DNA from: Draconibacterium orientale
Lineage (GTDB): Bacteria; Bacteroidota; Bacteroidia; Bacteroidales; UBA12170
Reading direction: 5' to 3'
DNA length: 25,562 nucleotides
Assembly (NCBI GenBank): GCA_020718315.1
Contig: DYSK01000008.1
Location: 1 to 25,562 of the forward strand
A model generated the notes under the pieces. That model worked only from the letters and a program-made list of their open reading frames with translations. It searched no databases and was not told where the DNA came from. The translations under genes were made by a program, and so were the position numbers. This document shows, one piece after another, positions 22,545 to 25,562 of this stretch (position 1 is the stretch's first letter; each line of letters starts with the position of its first letter).

Positions 22545-23729
22545 ATGAAAAGGAAATTATTATTGGCAGCTGTACTATTGGCTGTTGGGTTTAGTGCTTG
22601 TGATAAAAAGCAAGCTTTGGTGGATCAAACTGTGGATGAAAGTTTAGTGAATTACAGTGAAGATGTGATCCCGGGTAGTTATGTTGTTTTGTACACCAAT
22701 TCCAATCCTAGTTTTAAAAATGCTCCAGCCGATGCGCAGGGACTTAACGACTTAGTGGTTGAAGTTTCAAATACAATTTTTAAGAGTGCTGGCATCGTTT
22801 TGCGCGAACCTACTCAGGTTTATGGGACAGCCGTGAAGGGAATTGCTGTGGATCTTACCGAAATCGAAGTGGAAAAACTGAGAAGAGAACCGGGCGTTTT
22901 GGGTGTTTATCCTGACAAAATGGTTACTTTGGCCAAGCCGGCTCCAGTTCCAGTTGTTCCTCCTGCCGAAGTTCTTCCTTATGGTGTGGTGCGTACAGGC
23001 TATGCCACTTACACCGGAACACACAAAGCATGGATTATCGATACCGGAATTGATATGGATCATGCTGATTTAAATGTAGATCAAACGAGCGGAAAGACTT
23101 TTGTTTTGCGTACACTAACTCCGAACGATGATAACGGTCATGGTACACATTGTGCTGGAATTACTGCCGCCATTGACAACGAAATTGGTGTTGTTGGCGT
23201 AGCTGCTGGCGCTGTTGTAGTTCCAGTAAAAGTACTCGATAAAAGAGGTTCAGGTGCATATTCTCAAATTATTGCCGGTGTTGATTATGTTGCAGCCACT
23301 GCCACTCCTGGCGATGCTGCCAATATGAGTCTTGGCGGTGGTATTTACGAACCAATCGATTTAGCCGTTATCGCTTTGGGTGCAAAAGGTATTTTTGTTT
23401 CTCTGGCTGCAGGAAACGAAACAGATGATGCAAACAATCATTCTCCAGCTCGTGCCAATGGAGTGAATCTTTATACAGTTTCCGCTATGGATATCAACAA
23501 TTATTTTGCTTATTTCTCAAACTATGGCAATCCTCCAGTTGACTATTGCGCTCCCGGAGTGAGTGTTTTTTCTACTTATTTGAACAACAGTTATGCTACT
23601 TTAAGTGGAACCTCAATGGCTGCTCCTCATGTTTGCGGTTTATTGTTGTTGACCAATGGTGTTCTAAAAACCGATGGATATGTAAACGGAGATCCTGATG
23701 GAAATCCTGATCCAATTGCTCATAAATAG
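22545..23729 (+). CDS. Lipid-anchored subtilisin-like serine protease (S8)
   Basis: A 394-residue exported protease. Signal MKRKLLLAAVLLAVGFSAC has a lipobox (FSAC, Cys19), so the protein should be anchored in the envelope. Residues ~42-128 look like an inhibitor I9 propeptide (IPGSYVVLY ... LRREPGVLGVYPDKMVTLA), then a short Pro/Val linker and the peptidase S8 domain with the triad Asp166 (WIIDTGID), His199 (NGHGTHCAG) and Ser357 (SGTSMAAPHV); Asn291 (AAGNE) forms the oxyanion hole. Organisation is proteinase K-like. It ends soon after the catalytic Ser (37 residues), with no T9SS C-terminal sorting domain, consistent with lipoprotein sorting instead of T9SS export. The gene is isolated between a long spacer and a terminator. 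Substrates are unknown. Confidence 0.94.
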   Translation: MKRKLLLAAVLLAVGFSACDKKQALVDQTVDESLVNYSEDVIPGSYVVLYTNSNPSFKNAPADAQGLNDLVVEVSNTIFKSAGIVLREPTQVYGTAVKGIAVDLTEIEVEKLRREPGVLGVYPDKMVTLAKPAPVPVVPPAEVLPYGVVRTGYATYTGTHKAWIIDTGIDMDHADLNVDQTSGKTFVLRTLTPNDDNGHGTHCAGITAAIDNEIGVVGVAAGAVVVPVKVLDKRGSGAYSQIIAGVDYVAATATPGDAANMSLGGGIYEPIDLAVIALGAKGIFVSLAAGNETDDANNHSPARANGVNLYTVSAMDINNYFAYFSNYGNPPVDYCAPGVSVFSTYLNNSYATLSGTSMAAPHVCGLLLLTNGVLKTDGYVNGDPDGNPDPIAHK

Positions 23730-23748
23730 ATTATAAACAATATTTATC

Positions 23749-23782
23749 AGAGGCTCTCCAGATTGGGAAGCCTCTTTTTTTT
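23749..23782 (+). terminator. Rho-independent terminator after the subtilase
   Basis: AGAGGCT / AGCCTCT stem (23749-23755 with 23769-23775), with a 13-nt loop and a run of eight T residues, 20 bp after the stop. Confidence 0.9.
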
Positions 23783-23803
23783 AAATTGAAATTTTATTTT
23801 AGC

Positions 23804-23811
23804 TACTTTTG
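23804..23811 (+). promoter_or_regulatory. -10 element for DUF1543-methyltransferase
   Basis: TACTTTTG matches TAnnTTTG exactly, 19 bp before the ATG at 23831, giving a leader of about 13 nt. Confidence 0.5.
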
Positions 23812-23830
23812 CTCGCTAATTTGAGAAAGA

Positions 23831-24088
23831 ATGAAAGCGCTTTATGCCATTTTGTTGGGAGGGAAAATTCGCGAAAATAATTTGATGGAAGATCATCAAC
23901 TTGTGTTTGTGGTGGCCGATAATGAATTAGATGCCCGCAAACTGGCGAAACTTAAATGGCCAGAAGCTACCAGTATCCATGTAGATGGAACTCAAAAACT
24001 CACCAGCATCGATGGGTATCAAATTAGTTTGACAAAAGAATTAGATATTCAGGACAAAACAATCATTGACAATCAATTTTCGAAATAA
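23831..24088 (+). CDS. DUF1543-domain protein
   Basis: An 85-residue cytoplasmic protein. The opening MKALYAILLGGKIRENNLMEDHQLVFVVADN and the later HVDGTQKLTSIDGYQI match the pattern of DUF1543, a small alpha/beta domain of unknown function; ILLGG at the start and a W-P-E-A motif (KWPEA) before the last strands are typical. It is a single-domain, short member. It shares a transcript with the methyltransferase that starts three bases after its stop, with a -10 match just upstream. No function can be assigned. Confidence 0.78.
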   Translation: MKALYAILLGGKIRENNLMEDHQLVFVVADNELDARKLAKLKWPEATSIHVDGTQKLTSIDGYQISLTKELDIQDKTIIDNQFSK

Positions 24089-24091
24089 GTT

Positions 24092-24709
24092 ATGGGAATT
24101 CAGCATTATTTTTCAAGCAATCCAGATATACGAGCTCGATTTATATTCAATTTTATTGCTCCCATTTATGGAAAATTGGGCGATTCTTTAGAGAAAAATT
24201 TTATCCATTCCATCAATGCCGTGAAAAACCATATTTCAATCGATGGAAAAAATGTAATGGATATTGGAACAGGAACAGGTTCATGGGCAGCCAATTTTAA
24301 AAAAGCCGGCGCTAATCGTGTGGTAGGAGTGGACTTTGCCGAGAAAATGCTCGTCAGTGCCAAAGCAAATTATCCGGAATTGGAATTTCAACAAGGAAAT
24401 GCCGAAGATTTAAAACAGTTTCCCGACAATTCATTTGATATTGTGACTGCTTCCTTTGTATTGCACGGAGTGAAAGAGCCCAAACGTGCAAAAATGTTGA
24501 GCGAAATGTACAGGATATCCAAAAAGCATGTGATTATCCATGATTTTATTGGCGAAACGCCTTTTTTTATTCGCTTTTTGGAGTTTATGGAACGGAGCGA
24601 TTATAAATTTTTTAAGAAAAATTTTTGTGTGGAACTGCAAGCACAGTTTGCAAGCACTCAAAAAATATCAACCAAATATGGAACGGGAATTTATATTGCC
24701 GAAAAATAA
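24092..24709 (+). CDS. Class I SAM-dependent methyltransferase
   Basis: A 205-residue Rossmann-fold methyltransferase of the UbiE/methyltransferase-11 type. Motif I is VMDIGTGTGSWAANF (55-69), with the SAM-binding GTGTG; the acidic residue ending strand 2 is in VVGVDFAEKM; NAEDLKQFPDNSFDIVTASF gives motifs for the adenine side and strand 4. The C-terminal part (HDFIGETPFFIRFLEFMER) may form the substrate cap. The substrate cannot be told; small-molecule or lipid methylation is usual in the group. It is three bases downstream of the DUF1543 gene and ends two bases before the stop of the convergent thioesterase gene. Confidence 0.88.
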   Translation: MGIQHYFSSNPDIRARFIFNFIAPIYGKLGDSLEKNFIHSINAVKNHISIDGKNVMDIGTGTGSWAANFKKAGANRVVGVDFAEKMLVSAKANYPELEFQQGNAEDLKQFPDNSFDIVTASFVLHGVKEPKRAKMLSEMYRISKKHVIIHDFIGETPFFIRFLEFMERSDYKFFKKNFCVELQAQFASTQKISTKYGTGIYIAEK

Positions 24710-24711
24710 AT

Positions 24712-25128
24712 TTACTTCTTTTTAGCCAGTTCTTTTTCTAATACATCAACAAACCAATCCGGAGCTCTCAATGGCCGATGACTGACTTTGTCGATAAAAG
24801 CAAGTGCATTTTCTCCACTGTTTATTTTCTTTCCCAACTCATTGTAGATTTCATAATTAAAAGTAATTCTGGCTTTGGGCATTTCGAGGATACGCGTTTT
24901 TATGGTCAATAAATCGTCGTAAAAAGCAGGAGAATGGAATCGGAAGTTTTGATAAATCAAGGGCATCACAACACCACGTTCCTCAATTTCTTTATAACTC
25001 AATCCCATATGTCGAATGGCGGAGGTTCGGCCAATTTCGTAGAAAGTAGCATAATGGCCGTTGTAAACAAAACCAGATGGATCCACTTCGGAATAACGAA
25101 TACGAAAGGTAGTAGTAAATTCAAGCAT
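24712..25128 (-). CDS. Hot-dog-fold acyl-CoA thioesterase (YbgC/4HBT-like)
   Basis: A 138-residue single-domain thioesterase that hydrolyses acyl-CoA thioesters. The motif RIRYSEVDPSGFVYNGHYATF near 9-29 contains the catalytic Asp16 and the Tyr/His stretch of the YbgC/4-hydroxybenzoyl-CoA thioesterase group; the following FYEIGRTSAIRHMGLSY is also typical, and the second half has alternating strands (ITFNYEIYNELGKKINSG). Chain length acted on cannot be predicted. It is convergent with the methyltransferase gene and has a -10 element only 12 bases upstream of its ATG. Confidence 0.9.
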   Translation of the reverse strand: MLEFTTTFRIRYSEVDPSGFVYNGHYATFYEIGRTSAIRHMGLSYKEIEERGVVMPLIYQNFRFHSPAFYDDLLTIKTRILEMPKARITFNYEIYNELGKKINSGENALAFIDKVSHRPLRAPDWFVDVLEKELAKKK

Positions 25129-25139
25129 CTCTTTTTTTT

Positions 25140-25147
25140 CAAAAATA
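25140..25147 (-). promoter_or_regulatory. -10 element for the thioesterase gene
   Basis: The minus strand reads TATTTTTG, matching TAnnTTTG. It ends 11 bases before the ATG (25128), so the mRNA leader would be only a few bases. Confidence 0.45.
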
Positions 25148-25242
25148 GAAATTTTATTCAGAATAATGCAGAATTAGTATTCAAAAAAAATGAATTTCAC
25201 TGAATATCAGTGTGTTTTACATACCAAAAATTCATGTTCATA

Positions 25243-25274
25243 TTTGTTAAATCAATAAAATAGTTCTATTTTTG
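25243..25274 (+). promoter_or_regulatory. Promoter of the last gene
   Basis: TTTG (25243-25246), 20-nt spacer, TATTTTTG (25267-25274): a full match to the Bacteroidota consensus in both boxes and spacing. The start near 25281 gives an unusually long leader of about 105 nt, which carries a small hairpin GTCT-ATTT-AGAC (25362-25373) 12 bases before the ATG. Confidence 0.7.
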
Positions 25275-25385
25275 CAGCCCAATTCGATAAATGATAAATA
25301 ATTGAGTATTAACAAGGTTGGTGAATTTGTGTAATTGGGACAAAGTCATCCGCCACAGTAAGTCTATTTAGACGTTTAATCACAC

Positions 25386-25562
25386 ATGAGTGAAGAACAA
25401 AAAAATGTAGAAGAAACAGCCGAAAATGTAGCTGCAACGAATGTTGAAGATGCAAAAGCTGTTGAAGAAGGAATGGCTTTTGAAGAAGTAAAAGCTGTTG
25501 AAGAAGGAAAAGCTGTTGAAGAAGGAATGGCTGTTGAAGAAGGAATGGCTGTTGAAGAAGGA
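25386..25562 (+). CDS. Acidic repeat-bearing N-terminus of an unidentified protein, 3' end outside the window
   Basis: The first 59 codons of a gene starting MSEEQKNVEETAENVAATNV. The segment is very acidic and low in complexity, without signal peptide or hydrophobic helix, so it should be a cytoplasmic disordered extension. From residue 24 it consists of six hexapeptide units of the type (K/M)-A-V-E-E-G, and the array runs off the edge. The strong promoter and long leader suggest a highly expressed, possibly autoregulated gene. Ribosomal protein S1 in Bacteroidota often has an acidic N-terminal extension beginning in a similar way, so rpsA is my first guess, but no S1 domain is visible. Other cytoplasmic proteins with acidic heads remain possible. 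Confidence 0.6.
   Translation, partial: MSEEQKNVEETAENVAATNVEDAKAVEEGMAFEEVKAVEEGKAVEEGMAVEEGMAVEEG
25455..25562 (+). repeat. In-frame 18-bp tandem repeat, running off the edge
   Basis: Six consecutive 18-bp units, (AAA/ATG)-GCT-GTT-GAA-GAA-GGA, encode (K/M)AVEEG. The second unit differs (GCT-TTT and GTA at the end, MAFEEV); the others are identical except for AAA or ATG in the first codon. The last two visible units are identical. Array length beyond 25562 is unknown. Confidence 0.9.

Noticed and set aside
1..25562. tRNA, rRNA, CRISPR arrays, insertion sequences
   Set aside because: Reading the intergenic regions on both strands showed no cloverleaf with a CCA-type end, no regularly spaced repeats with unique spacers, and no transposase gene. 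A covariance-model search could still find small RNAs I cannot see.

Overview
The window is chromosomal DNA from a member of the Bacteroidota; I cannot fix the order or genus. Evidence: a PorQ-type protein of the type IX secretion system (T9SS), a DNA polymerase III alpha subunit with an N-terminal DEDDh exonuclease fused in one chain, a THX small-subunit protein, FKBP lipoproteins resembling the gliding-motility set, XRE and truncated NtrC-like regulators of kinds I know from this phylum, AT-rich DNA, few Shine-Dalgarno sites, and many promoters matching the Bacteroidota consensus (TTTG about 19-21 nt before TAnnTTTG). I see no rRNA, tRNA, CRISPR array, transposase or phage structural gene.

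Layout. 1-3869: a tetR-aldehyde dehydrogenase pair (dehydrogenase cut by the window edge), diverging from a PLP fold-type-II enzyme that runs into a second TetR gene; each TetR gene has a palindromic operator candidate upstream. 4148-6504: porQ and a response regulator of NtrC type, divergent from a shared promoter region. 6501-10289: minus-strand genes for a DASS/SLC13 anion symporter, a DUF3108 protein, a membrane-anchored cytochrome c and a MarC-family protein. 10471-12428: carbamate kinase, a repeat-rich AT-rich spacer and an XRE regulator. 12479-16491: ndk, divergent from nrnA, then two tandem FKBP lipoprotein genes. 16618-21996: trmH, THX and, convergent to them, dnaE. 22545-25562: a lipid-anchored subtilase, DUF1543 protein, SAM methyltransferase, hot-dog thioesterase, and the start of an acidic, repeat-bearing protein that runs off the end.

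Working together. Most of the window is housekeeping: replication (dnaE), translation and RNA (THX, trmH, nrnA, possibly the last gene), nucleotide balance (ndk). A second theme is the cell envelope: porQ, two FKBP lipoproteins, the DUF3108 protein, the membrane cytochrome and the subtilase all carry export signals or membrane segments.

I found no clear, self-contained undescribed system. The best candidates for a second look are: the regulator with a GSFTSA loop and no DNA-binding domain beside porQ; the spacer before the XRE gene with several repeat families; an in-frame 18-bp coding array at the right edge; the domain expansion in the FKBP lipoproteins; and the polymerase that keeps a full set of PHP metal ligands as well as a fused proofreading domain.
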